This document shows positions 7,634 to 13,349 of a stretch of 13,349 bases of DNA, piece by piece; position 1 is the stretch's first letter; each line of letters starts with the position of its first letter. The stretch is taken from assembly GCA_009921765.1 (NCBI GenBank), contig RFXC01000114.1, forward strand, positions 1 to 13,349, written 5' to 3'. A program made the position numbers and the translations under genes. The DNA comes from Betaproteobacteria bacterium. Lineage in GTDB: Bacteria > Pseudomonadota > Gammaproteobacteria > Burkholderiales > Burkholderiaceae. The notes beneath the pieces were generated by a model. It was not told the DNA's origin. It made no database searches and saw nothing but the letters and a program-made list of their open reading frames with translations.

Positions 7634-8818
7634 TCACTCTCCGGAAACGGGCCGGGTTCGGGGCGGAACCTGGGCGGACTGATCGAGCGCACGGGGATAC
7701 GACCCCAGCACCTTGAAAAACGCTGCATGGTCGCGGATGTCGGCGAGCGCGGCCGCCACCGGCGGATCATCCTGATGCCCGAGCAGGTCGATATAGAAGT
7801 AATACTCCCAGCTCCCCTGGCGGGCGGGCCGCGATTCGAACCGCTTCATCGACACGCCGTGTCGCGCGAGGGGCTCGATGAGCGCGTGCACGGCGCCGGC
7901 CCGATCGGGCACCGAGAGAATCAGCGATGTCTGATCTGCACCCGATGCGCCGCATCGGTAGCGACCCACGATCAGGAATCGCGTGCGGTTGGAGGGGTCG
8001 TCCTGGATACCGGCGTCCGTGATGGCGAGGCCGTACAGCGCCGCGGCGGTTTCGGCTGCGATTCCGCCAACGGTGGCATCGAGCGAGGCAAGCCTCGCGC
8101 CCTCGGCGTTGCTCGACACCGGCACCCGCTCGACCCCGGGGAGATTCCGATCGAGCCAGCCTGCGCACTGAGCGAGCGCCTGCGGATGCGCGCAGACCCG
8201 CACGATACCCTCGCGGCTTCCCGAACGCGTCATCAGGTTGTGGCGAACATCCACCGCGGTTTCGCCCAGGATCGCAAGCGGTGTCTGCAGCATCAGATCC
8301 AGCGACCGATTGACCGCCCCTTCGGTGGAGTTCTCAACCGGCACCACACCGAAATCGGTATTGCCGGCTTCGGTGGTGCGAAACACCTCGTCGATGCTCG
8401 GGCAGGCCACCGGCTCCACGCCGTGACCGAAGTGCGCAAGAAGCGCCATCTCGGAAAATGTACCGGGTGGGCCCAGATAAGCCACCCGCAGGCGCCGCTC
8501 GAGTGCCCGGCATGCCGACATCACCTCGCGCCAGATCGACTGCAGCGCGGCACCGGGAAGCGGGCCTTGCGAGGCCCCCAGGCGGCCCAGAATCTGCGCT
8601 TCCCGTTCGGGACGGTAGACCGGCGCGCCGGTGCGATGCTTGAGTTCGCCCACTTTCAGAACGATCTGCGCCCGCTGATTGAGCAGGTCAAACAGTTGGC
8701 GATCCACCGTATCGATCTGCTCGCGCAGCACCGCCAGTTCGGGATCGGGCGCAGGCCCGGCGGCCGGGGCTGTAGACCCGGCCGGCGCTTGAGGCTGGCG
8801 ATCGGTTCGAGAACTCAT
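7634..8818 (-). CDS. pheA: Bifunctional chorismate mutase / prephenate dehydratase (P-protein)
   Basis: A 394-residue fusion making phenylpyruvate from chorismate. An Ala/Pro-rich unstructured leader (1-25) precedes the AroQ chorismate mutase helices (about 27-108, with catalytic-type Arg32 in LREQIDTVD). The prephenate dehydratase domain (about 110-288) shows GPPGTFSE, VPVENSTEG and the catalytic NRTRF motif at 277-281. A C-terminal ACT domain (about 297-375) carries the ESRP phenylalanine-binding motif, with GAVH where GALV is common, so feedback inhibition by phenylalanine is expected. ATG 8818 is preceded by GGGAGA 8 nt upstream. The gene follows gyrA by 71 nt and ends 5 nt before the chosen hisC start. 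In most relatives serC sits directly upstream of pheA; here it does not. Confidence 0.96.
   Translation of the reverse strand: MSSRTDRQPQAPAGSTAPAAGPAPDPELAVLREQIDTVDRQLFDLLNQRAQIVLKVGELKHRTGAPVYRPEREAQILGRLGASQGPLPGAALQSIWREVMSACRALERRLRVAYLGPPGTFSEMALLAHFGHGVEPVACPSIDEVFRTTEAGNTDFGVVPVENSTEGAVNRSLDLMLQTPLAILGETAVDVRHNLMTRSGSREGIVRVCAHPQALAQCAGWLDRNLPGVERVPVSSNAEGARLASLDATVGGIAAETAAALYGLAITDAGIQDDPSNRTRFLIVGRYRCGASGADQTSLILSVPDRAGAVHALIEPLARHGVSMKRFESRPARQGSWEYYFYIDLLGHQDDPPVAAALADIRDHAAFFKVLGSYPRALDQSAQVPPRTRPVSGE
7637..7642 (-). promoter_or_regulatory. Ribosome binding site deciding the hisC start
   Basis: GGAGAG on the minus strand, inside the last codons of pheA, 8 nt before ATG 7628. 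It argues against the GTG at 7637, which overlaps the site itself, and suggests translational coupling of hisC to pheA. Confidence 0.65.
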
Positions 8819-8826
8819 GGAGAGCG

Positions 8827-8832
8827 TCTCCC
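8827..8832 (-). promoter_or_regulatory. Ribosome binding site of pheA
   Basis: GGGAGA on the minus strand with an 8-nt spacer to ATG 8818. It supports the start that keeps the Ala/Pro-rich N-terminal leader of PheA. Confidence 0.7.
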
Positions 8833-8853
8833 ATCGGTGGGGTGTCAGACTGT

Positions 8854-8881
8854 GGTCGGCGGTCGCAAGGCCACCGACCGC
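8854..8881 (-). other. Two mutually exclusive hairpins between gyrA and pheA
   Basis: Just after the gyrA stop, two stems share sequence. One pairs 8854-8862 with 8871-8879 (9 bp in the minus-strand RNA, one G-U, 8-nt loop). The other pairs 8859-8865 with 8875-8881 (7 perfect bp, 9-nt loop). No U-run follows, so neither is a standard terminator. Possible roles are mRNA end protection or partial uncoupling of gyrA from the aromatic operon. Confidence 0.35.
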
Positions 8882-8889
8882 TTGGCCGA

Positions 8890-11535
8890 TCAGGCTGGGG
8901 TTGGCTTGGGACCGCCGGGTGAGCCATCACCTGAGGGATCGGCTGCGGGATCGGCTTCCGGATCGCCTGTCGGATCCGCTGTCGCATCGGCTGCCGCATC
9001 CGACTCGACCACCCGCTGAACACCCGACAACCGGTTGCCATCATCCACGGCGATCAGCGTGACGCCCTGCGTGGCGCGCCCCATCAGCCGCACTTCCGAT
9101 ACCCGGGTGCGAACCAGTACGCCGCCCGTGGTGATCAGCATGATTTCATCGGTCTCGTCGACCAGCACTGCGCCCACCACGCGACCATTCCTCTCGGTGG
9201 TCTGGATGGCGATCATGCCCTTGGTGCCGCGACCATGCCGCGTGTATTCGCCGATCATGGTGCGCTTGCCGTAGCCGTTTTCAGTTGCGGTGAGCACCGA
9301 CTGCGCCTCGCTCTCTGCGACCAGCATGGAGATCACGTGCTGGCCTTCCTCAAGCATCATGCCTCGCACGCCGCGTGCCGCACGCCCCATCGGCCGCACA
9401 TCGTTTTCGTCGAAACGAACCGCCTTGCCCGCGTCCGAAAACAGCATGACGTCGTGCGCCCCATCGGTGACTGCCGCGCCGATCAGGTAATCCCCCTCAT
9501 CGAGATCGACGGCGATGATGCCGGCCTTGCGCGGGTTGGAAAAATCGGTCAGCGGGGTTTTCTTGACGGTGCCCAGGCTTGTGCCCATGAACACATAGTG
9601 GGACTCGTCAAAGCCCCGCACCGGCAGCACAACGGTGATCTTCTCGCCTTCGGCAAGCGGGAACAGATTGACGATCGGCCGGCCGCGCGAATTGCGCGTG
9701 CCTTGTGGCACTTCCCAGACCTTGATCCAGTAGACACGGCCACGGTTCGAAAAGCAGAGGATGTACTGATGGGTGTTGGCGATGAAGAGCTGGTCGACCC
9801 AGTCTTCTTCCTTGGTGGCTGTCGCCTGCTTGCCGCGCCCGCCACGCCGCTGGGCACGGTATTCCGAGAGCGGCTGGCTCTTGATGTAGCCGGAGTGGGA
9901 GAGCGTGACCACCATGTCCTGCGGCGTGATCAGGTCTTCCGTGTCGAGCTCGGTGGCGTTCATCTCGATCACCGACCGGCGCGGGTTGTTGTACTCGGCC
10001 TTCACCGCAGCCAGTTCGTCGGTGATGATCTGGGTGATGCGCTCGGGTCGGGCGAGGATGTCGAGCAGGTCGGTGATCTGGCTGATCACCTCGCGGTATT
10101 CCTGCACGATCTTGTCCTGCTCAAGGCCGGTGAGCCGCTGCAACCGCATCTGCAGGATTTCCTGCGCCTGGGTTTCCGACAGCCTGTAAACATTGCCGTC
10201 CAGCCCGCGCCCGGGCTCCAGGCCTTCAGGTTGAAACGCGGCAATATCGGAGCCCGCGCGCTCGAGCATTTCGAGTGCAATGCCGGCGCGCCAGGCACGC
10301 TCCATGAGGCGTTCGCGCGCAATGGGGGGGGTGGGCGAGGCCTTGATCACCTCGATCATTTCATCGACATTGGCGATGGCCACCGCCAGGCCCTCGAGCA
10401 GATGGCCGCGCTCGCGCGCCTTGCGCAGGTCGAACACCGTGCGCCGGGTGACCACCTCGCGGCGGTGCGAGAGAAACGCCTCGAGCATCTGCCGAAGATT
10501 GAGCAGGCGCGGCTGACCATCTACCAGGGCCACCATGTTGATGCCGAAGGTGTCCTGGAGCTGCGTCTGCTTGTAGAGGTTGTTGAGCACCACCTCGGGC
10601 ACTTCGCCGCGCTTGAGCTCGATCACCACCCGCATGCCCGACTTGTCGGACTCGTCACGGATGTCGGAGATGCCCTCGAGTTTGCGTTCGTTCACCAGCT
10701 CGGCAATGCGCTCAAGCAGCAGCCGCTTGTTGACCTGATAGGGCAGCTCGTCAACGATGATTGAACTGCGGTTGCCGCGATCGAGATCTTCAAAGTGGGT
10801 GCGGGCGCGAATCACCACCCGGCCACGGCCGGTGCGATAGCCCTCGCGCACACCCGATATGCCGTAAATGGTGGCACCGGTGGGAAAGTCGGGAGCAGGC
10901 ACCAGCTCGATCAGCTCATCGATGCTCGCCTCGGGGCGCCGCAGCAGCAGCAGACAGGCGTCGACGATTTCGCCCAGGTTGTGCGGCGGAATGTTGGTGG
11001 CCATGCCCACGGCAATGCCCGCCGAGCCATTGATCAGCAGGTTGGGAATCCGCGCCGGCAGAACCGTAGGCTCGAGCTCCTTGCCGTCGTAATTCGGCTG
11101 AAAATCCACGGTTTCGCGGTCGATGTCAGCGAGCATTTCGCCGGCGAGCTTGTCGAGCCGGCACTCGGTGTAACGCATGGCGGCTGCGTTGTCGCCGTCA
11201 ACCGAGCCGAAGTTGCCCTGCCCGTCCACCAGTGGGTAGCGCAGCGAAAAATCCTGCGCCATGCGGACCAGCGTGTCGTAGATGGCGCTGTCGCCGTGCG
11301 GGTGAAACTTACCCATCACTTCACCCACCACCCGCGCGCACTTCACATAGGACCGGTTCCAGACGTTGTTGGCCTCGTGCATGGCATAAAGCACACGACG
11401 GTGCACGGGCTTCAACCCGTCCCGCACATCAGGCAGGGCCCGGCCCACGATCACGCTCATCGCGTAATCGAGGTACGAACGCCGCATCTCCTCCTCGAGG
11501 CTGACGGGCAGGGTCTCTTTGGCAAACTGATCCAT
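8890..11535 (-). CDS. gyrA: DNA gyrase subunit A
   Basis: An 881-residue type IIA topoisomerase subunit that introduces negative supercoils with GyrB. The breakage-reunion domain (about 1-525) contains [20 protein letters not shown] (21-40), the active-site tyrosine Tyr122 in AAAMRYTE, and the quinolone region [11 protein letters not shown] (78-88) with Ser83 and Asp87 in wild-type form. The C-terminal beta-pinwheel (about 530-840) includes the GyrA box QRRGGRG at about 563-569 and the repeated blade motifs needed for DNA wrapping. The last 36 or so residues are a seven-unit tetrapeptide repeat, rich in Asp, Ala and Pro, ending in a Gly/Pro stretch, in place of the usual acidic tail. An 8-base C homopolymer lies in the coding strand at 10324-10331. 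It starts with ATG 11535, with only a weak AGAG upstream, and diverges from mtaD. Confidence 0.98.
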   Translation of the reverse strand: MDQFAKETLPVSLEEEMRRSYLDYAMSVIVGRALPDVRDGLKPVHRRVLYAMHEANNVWNRSYVKCARVVGEVMGKFHPHGDSAIYDTLVRMAQDFSLRYPLVDGQGNFGSVDGDNAAAMRYTECRLDKLAGEMLADIDRETVDFQPNYDGKELEPTVLPARIPNLLINGSAGIAVGMATNIPPHNLGEIVDACLLLLRRPEASIDELIELVPAPDFPTGATIYGISGVREGYRTGRGRVVIRARTHFEDLDRGNRSSIIVDELPYQVNKRLLLERIAELVNERKLEGISDIRDESDKSGMRVVIELKRGEVPEVVLNNLYKQTQLQDTFGINMVALVDGQPRLLNLRQMLEAFLSHRREVVTRRTVFDLRKARERGHLLEGLAVAIANVDEMIEVIKASPTPPIARERLMERAWRAGIALEMLERAGSDIAAFQPEGLEPGRGLDGNVYRLSETQAQEILQMRLQRLTGLEQDKIVQEYREVISQITDLLDILARPERITQIITDELAAVKAEYNNPRRSVIEMNATELDTEDLITPQDMVVTLSHSGYIKSQPLSEYRAQRRGGRGKQATATKEEDWVDQLFIANTHQYILCFSNRGRVYWIKVWEVPQGTRNSRGRPIVNLFPLAEGEKITVVLPVRGFDESHYVFMGTSLGTVKKTPLTDFSNPRKAGIIAVDLDEGDYLIGAAVTDGAHDVMLFSDAGKAVRFDENDVRPMGRAARGVRGMMLEEGQHVISMLVAESEAQSVLTATENGYGKRTMIGEYTRHGRGTKGMIAIQTTERNGRVVGAVLVDETDEIMLITTGGVLVRTRVSEVRLMGRATQGVTLIAVDDGNRLSGVQRVVESDAAADATADPTGDPEADPAADPSGDGSPGGPKPTPA
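8924..9007 (-). repeat. Seven 12-bp tandem repeats encoding the GyrA acidic tail
   Basis: On the plus strand six clear 12-bp units run from 8936 to 9007 (ggatcggctgcg, ggatcggcttcc, ggatcgcctgtc, ggatccgctgtc, gcatcggctgcc, gcatccgactcg), with a degenerate seventh at 8924-8935. In the gyrA frame they give tetrapeptides of the form x-(Ala/Gly/Ser)-Asp-(Ala/Pro/Gly): [28 protein letters not shown] (phase offset by one residue). The array stays in frame if copy number changes. Confidence 0.85.
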
Positions 11536-11555
11536 GAAATGATGCTCTGTAGGAG

Positions 11556-11603
11556 TGATGCCCGACTTGGGTAATACTCAACCTGATTGATGCTCGACCT
11601 GGG
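11556..11603. repeat. Imperfect 16-bp direct repeat, 32-bp period, upstream of gyrA
   Basis: The copies tgatgcccgacttggg (11556-11571) and tgatgctcgacctggg (11588-11603) match at 14 of 16 positions. Their starts are 32 bp apart, close to three helical turns, so a protein could bind both on the same face. The binding factor is unknown. Confidence 0.55.
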
Positions 11604-11641
11604 CTGCGCCCGCCTGTGGTGTCCCGCACGGCGCCGCTATG

Positions 11642-11683
11642 CCCGTTCTGGTACACCCGTTCTGGTACACCCTTTCTGGTACA
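11642..11683. repeat. Three tandem 14-bp repeats in the gyrA/mtaD intergenic region
   Basis: Two identical units cccgttctggtaca (11642-11655 and 11656-11669) are followed by ccctttctggtaca (11670-11683), one mismatch from the others. The shared core is TTCTGGTACA. They could be operator half-sites (iteron-like) for a regulator of gyrA, mtaD or both. No known operator is recognised. Confidence 0.85.
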
Positions 11684-11709
11684 CCTGAGGCGTGGCAGAC
11701 GGCAAATCT

Positions 11710-11739
11710 TTGAATTTTAACATCCAGCTGCACTAAACT
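11710..11739 (+). promoter_or_regulatory. Possible sigma-70 promoter of mtaD
   Basis: TTGAAT (11710-11715) and TAAACT (11734-11739) are 18 bp apart, each matching 4 of 6 consensus positions. The expected transcription start, about 7 nt after the -10, falls on or next to the GTG start codon of mtaD at 11746, pointing to a leaderless message. Confidence 0.4.
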
Positions 11740-11745
11740 CCGGCC

Positions 11746-13077
11746 GTGACCACCCCCGACCGCCTGCTGCTCGCGCCAAGCTGGATTGCCCCGGTTGCAC
11801 CGTCCAACACGGTGCTGACCGACCACGCCATCGTGATCGAGGGCGCGCAGATCGTTGATGTCTGCGTCCTTGAAGAGGCGCGCTTGAAGCACCCCGGCAT
11901 CGCCGAGCTCGCCTTGCCCGGGCATCTGGTCACGCCGGGGCTCATCAACCTTCACACCCATGCCGCGATGTCGCTCCTGCGGGGCCTGGGCGACGATCTG
12001 CCGCTCGCGCGCTGGCTGGAGGAATGTATATGGCCTGCCGAGGCCCGCCTGGCCGGGGCCGATTTCGTGGCGGACGGGGCGCTGCTCGCCGCCCATGAAA
12101 TGTTGCGGGGCGGCGTCACGACCTTCAACGACATGTATTTCTTCCCGGAGGCCACCGCGTCGGCAGCCCGCTCGCTCGGAATGCGTGCGGCTCTGGGACT
12201 CATCGTGATCGGATTTCCAACCGCCTACGCGAGCAGCCCTGGCGAGTATCTGCGCAAGGGCCTAGAGCTGCGCGACAGCTGCGCGGGTGACCCCCTGCTC
12301 AGCTTCTGCCTTGCGCCCCATGCACCGTATACCGTGGACGACGAGACCCTCAGACGGGTTGCGGTGTTGGCCGACGAACTCGATTTGCCCGTCCACATCC
12401 ATATTCACGAAACCGCTGGTGAAGTCGAGCGAAGCCTCGCGCAACACGGCATGCGTCCACTCGCACGCCTCGACCGCGCCGGACTGGTGACATCACACCT
12501 GATCGGCGTCCATGCAGTGCACCTTGATGACCAGGACATCGCGCTCCTCTCGGATCGGGGGGCTGCGGTCGCACACTGCCCGCACTCCAACCTGAAGCTC
12601 GCAAGCGGCATCGCTCCCGTGGCCCGACTGCTGGACGCCGGGGTCACGGTCGGTATCGGCACGGACAGCTCGGCGAGCAACAACCGGCTCGATCTGCTGG
12701 GCGAGGCCCGCACCGCGGCCCTGCTCGCCAAGGGTGCAAGCGGCCGCGCCGAGGTCTGGCCAGCCCCCGCCGTGCTGCGGGCGCTCACCCTCGACAGTGC
12801 CAAGACACTCGGCCTGGACGCATCGATCGGTTCGATCGAACCCGGCAAACAGGCAGATCTCGTGGCCTTCGACTTCGGCGCCACCGAGTTGCAACCGGTC
12901 TACGACCCCTTGTCACAGCTGATTTACGCCGCGGGCCGGGAACATGTCGCCGAGGTCTGGATCGCAGGCCAACATGTTGTGAAGATGCGACAACTGGGTT
13001 CAGCCGATGCGGTTCGTGCCATACGGGAGGTAGTGGCCAGGGTCCCGGTATGGCAAAATCGGGTTGTCAGTGTTTGA
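11746..13077 (+). CDS. mtaD: 5'-methylthioadenosine/S-adenosylhomocysteine deaminase family (TRZ/ATZ amidohydrolase)
   Basis: A 443-residue metal-dependent amidohydrolase. The metal and catalytic residues are visible: His70 and His72 in NLHTHAAM, His219 and Glu222 in HIHIHETAGE, a histidine in the GVHAVHL strand (256 or 259), and Asp307 in GIGTDSSASNNRLD; a composite beta domain is formed by both ends (EPGKQADLVAFD near 365-376). Family members deaminate methylthioadenosine, S-adenosylhomocysteine or adenosine. Older annotations say N-ethylammeline or atrazine chlorohydrolase. MTA/SAH deamination is the best guess because the pseudomonad homologue lies in the same gyrA neighbourhood, but substrate is not provable here and no mtnA is beside it. 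The only possible start is GTG 11746, since an in-frame TAA lies at 11734-11736. No ribosome site precedes it. Confidence 0.85.
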   Translation: MTTPDRLLLAPSWIAPVAPSNTVLTDHAIVIEGAQIVDVCVLEEARLKHPGIAELALPGHLVTPGLINLHTHAAMSLLRGLGDDLPLARWLEECIWPAEARLAGADFVADGALLAAHEMLRGGVTTFNDMYFFPEATASAARSLGMRAALGLIVIGFPTAYASSPGEYLRKGLELRDSCAGDPLLSFCLAPHAPYTVDDETLRRVAVLADELDLPVHIHIHETAGEVERSLAQHGMRPLARLDRAGLVTSHLIGVHAVHLDDQDIALLSDRGAAVAHCPHSNLKLASGIAPVARLLDAGVTVGIGTDSSASNNRLDLLGEARTAALLAKGASGRAEVWPAPAVLRALTLDSAKTLGLDASIGSIEPGKQADLVAFDFGATELQPVYDPLSQLIYAAGREHVAEVWIAGQHVVKMRQLGSADAVRAIREVVARVPVWQNRVVSV

Positions 13078-13206
13078 CGGGCATCAGGGCGTCCGCTTTT
13101 TCCGATCGTAAACTCGGTCAGCATTTGCGGTCGGGATAAGCGAATCCGGAAAGCTTTTCAAACAACAAAGTTTCGAAGTCGTAGCGCATTTACCGAGAGG
13201 AGTGTC
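13078..13206 (+). other. Intergenic region and leader of ompA
   Basis: These 129 nt hold the probable ompA promoter and 5' leader. I could not fix a -35/-10 pair. An A-rich, weakly structured stretch at 13155-13175 and a strong ribosome site at the end fit a highly expressed porin gene. A T5 run at 13097-13101 after a 4-bp stem is too weak to call a terminator for mtaD. Confidence 0.4.
13195..13202 (+). promoter_or_regulatory. Ribosome binding site of ompA
   Basis: GAGAGGAG is the strongest Shine-Dalgarno match in the window, ending 4 nt before ATG 13207. It contrasts with mtaD, which has none. Confidence 0.75.
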
Positions 13207-13349
13207 ATGAACAAACAGGTCAAACTGGCCGCCGCTGCCGCCGCGGCGTTGCTGGCCGTGTCGACTGCGTCGTATGCCCAGAAAGCCGACCCGGCAAAGG
13301 GAAGTGGCTACGTTATCGGCGCAGAACAGAACGTTGTGAAGAGCGGTAC
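13207..13349 (+). CDS. ompA: OmpA-family outer membrane protein, 5' end only
   Basis: Only 47 codons are present before the window ends. They encode a typical Sec signal peptide: basic start MNKQVK, an Ala/Leu-rich core (residues 7-18), and a likely cleavage after Ala24 in SYA-Q. The mature start contains YVIGAEQNVVKSG, which resembles the segment before the CWRTGYWTP-like motif in betaproteobacterial OmpA proteins encoded beside gyrA and ubiG. The peptidoglycan-binding OmpA C-domain would lie beyond the edge, so the assignment rests on the leader, the short mature segment and the gene neighbourhood. The strong ribosome site fits an abundant envelope protein. Confidence 0.75.
   Translation, partial: MNKQVKLAAAAAAALLAVSTASYAQKADPAKGSGYVIGAEQNVVKSG

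Larger units (their letters stand above)
11536..11745. promoter_or_regulatory. Divergent gyrA/mtaD intergenic control region
   Basis: These 210 nt separate two divergent genes, so both promoters should lie here. It contains an imperfect direct repeat near gyrA, three tandem 14-bp repeats in the middle, and an AT-rich stretch at 11706-11740 next to mtaD with a promoter-like pair. On the minus strand TAAAAT (11714-11719) could be a gyrA -10 box, but I see no matching -35; if used, it would put the tandem repeats in the gyrA leader. Confidence 0.6.

Noticed and set aside
5058..7682. Very long plus-strand open frame (874 codons) opposite aroA, tyrA and hisC
   Set aside because: It is antisense to three clear enzymes and its product is Arg/His/Gly-rich with no recognisable domain. 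Stop-poor antisense frames are expected in GC-rich DNA with strong third-position bias.
7727..9019. Plus-strand open frame of 430 codons opposite pheA and the gyrA tail
   Set aside because: Antisense to pheA. Its Ala/Ser/Gly repeat at the end is the gyrA 12-bp array read backwards.
9235..10764. Plus-strand open frame of 509 codons opposite gyrA
   Set aside because: Entirely inside gyrA. The His/Asp/Leu-rich composition is a mirror of gyrA codons.
13076..13101. Possible intrinsic terminator after mtaD
   Set aside because: Only a 4-bp stem (GACG/CGTC, 10-nt loop) with a T5 run 3 nt later. The stem overlaps the stop codon and is too weak.

Overview
The window is a GC-rich chromosomal segment, almost certainly from a proteobacterium and most likely a betaproteobacterium. 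The evidence is the run of minus-strand genes gyrA-pheA-hisC-tyrA-aroA-cmk-rpsA-ihfB-lapA-lapB, conserved in Beta- and Gammaproteobacteria, together with the start of an OmpA-type porin of betaproteobacterial style at the right edge. No species can be named from the sequence alone.

Layout. Bases 1-11535 are a continuous minus-strand block, read from right to left. It runs: DNA gyrase subunit A; the aromatic amino acid genes pheA (bifunctional chorismate mutase/prephenate dehydratase), hisC-type aminotransferase, tyrA (prephenate dehydrogenase) and aroA (EPSP synthase); then cmk (cytidylate kinase), rpsA (ribosomal protein S1), ihfB (IHF beta), lapA, and the first 326 codons of lapB, which leaves the window on the left. 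Within the block pheA-hisC-tyrA-aroA-cmk is packed to gaps of -4 to 21 nt. A 160-nt gap precedes rpsA, and 84, 39 and 19 nt separate rpsA/ihfB/lapA/lapB. After a 210-nt divergent intergenic region, the plus strand carries an MTA/SAH-type deaminase (mtaD family, 11746-13077), a 129-nt gap, and the 5' end of ompA.

How the genes work together. AroA makes the last intermediate before chorismate. PheA and TyrA then split chorismate/prephenate between phenylalanine and tyrosine, and the HisC-type aminotransferase can supply transamination. The downstream genes serve nucleotide supply (cmk), translation (rpsA), nucleoid architecture (ihfB) and LPS-assembly control (lapA/lapB). The expected serC is absent from its usual place between gyrA and pheA.

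The window is mainly housekeeping DNA; I found no defence system, mobile element, CRISPR array or RNA gene. The points that deserve a second look are small-scale: a seven-unit tetrapeptide repeat forming an acidic tail on GyrA; three 14-bp tandem repeats plus a second, 32-bp-spaced direct repeat in the gyrA/mtaD intergenic region; a probable leaderless GTG start for mtaD; a pseudomonad-like AroA in a beta-like neighbourhood; the lost serC; and several non-ATG starts, including TTG for rpsA and lapB. No gene-free stretch exceeds 300 bases.
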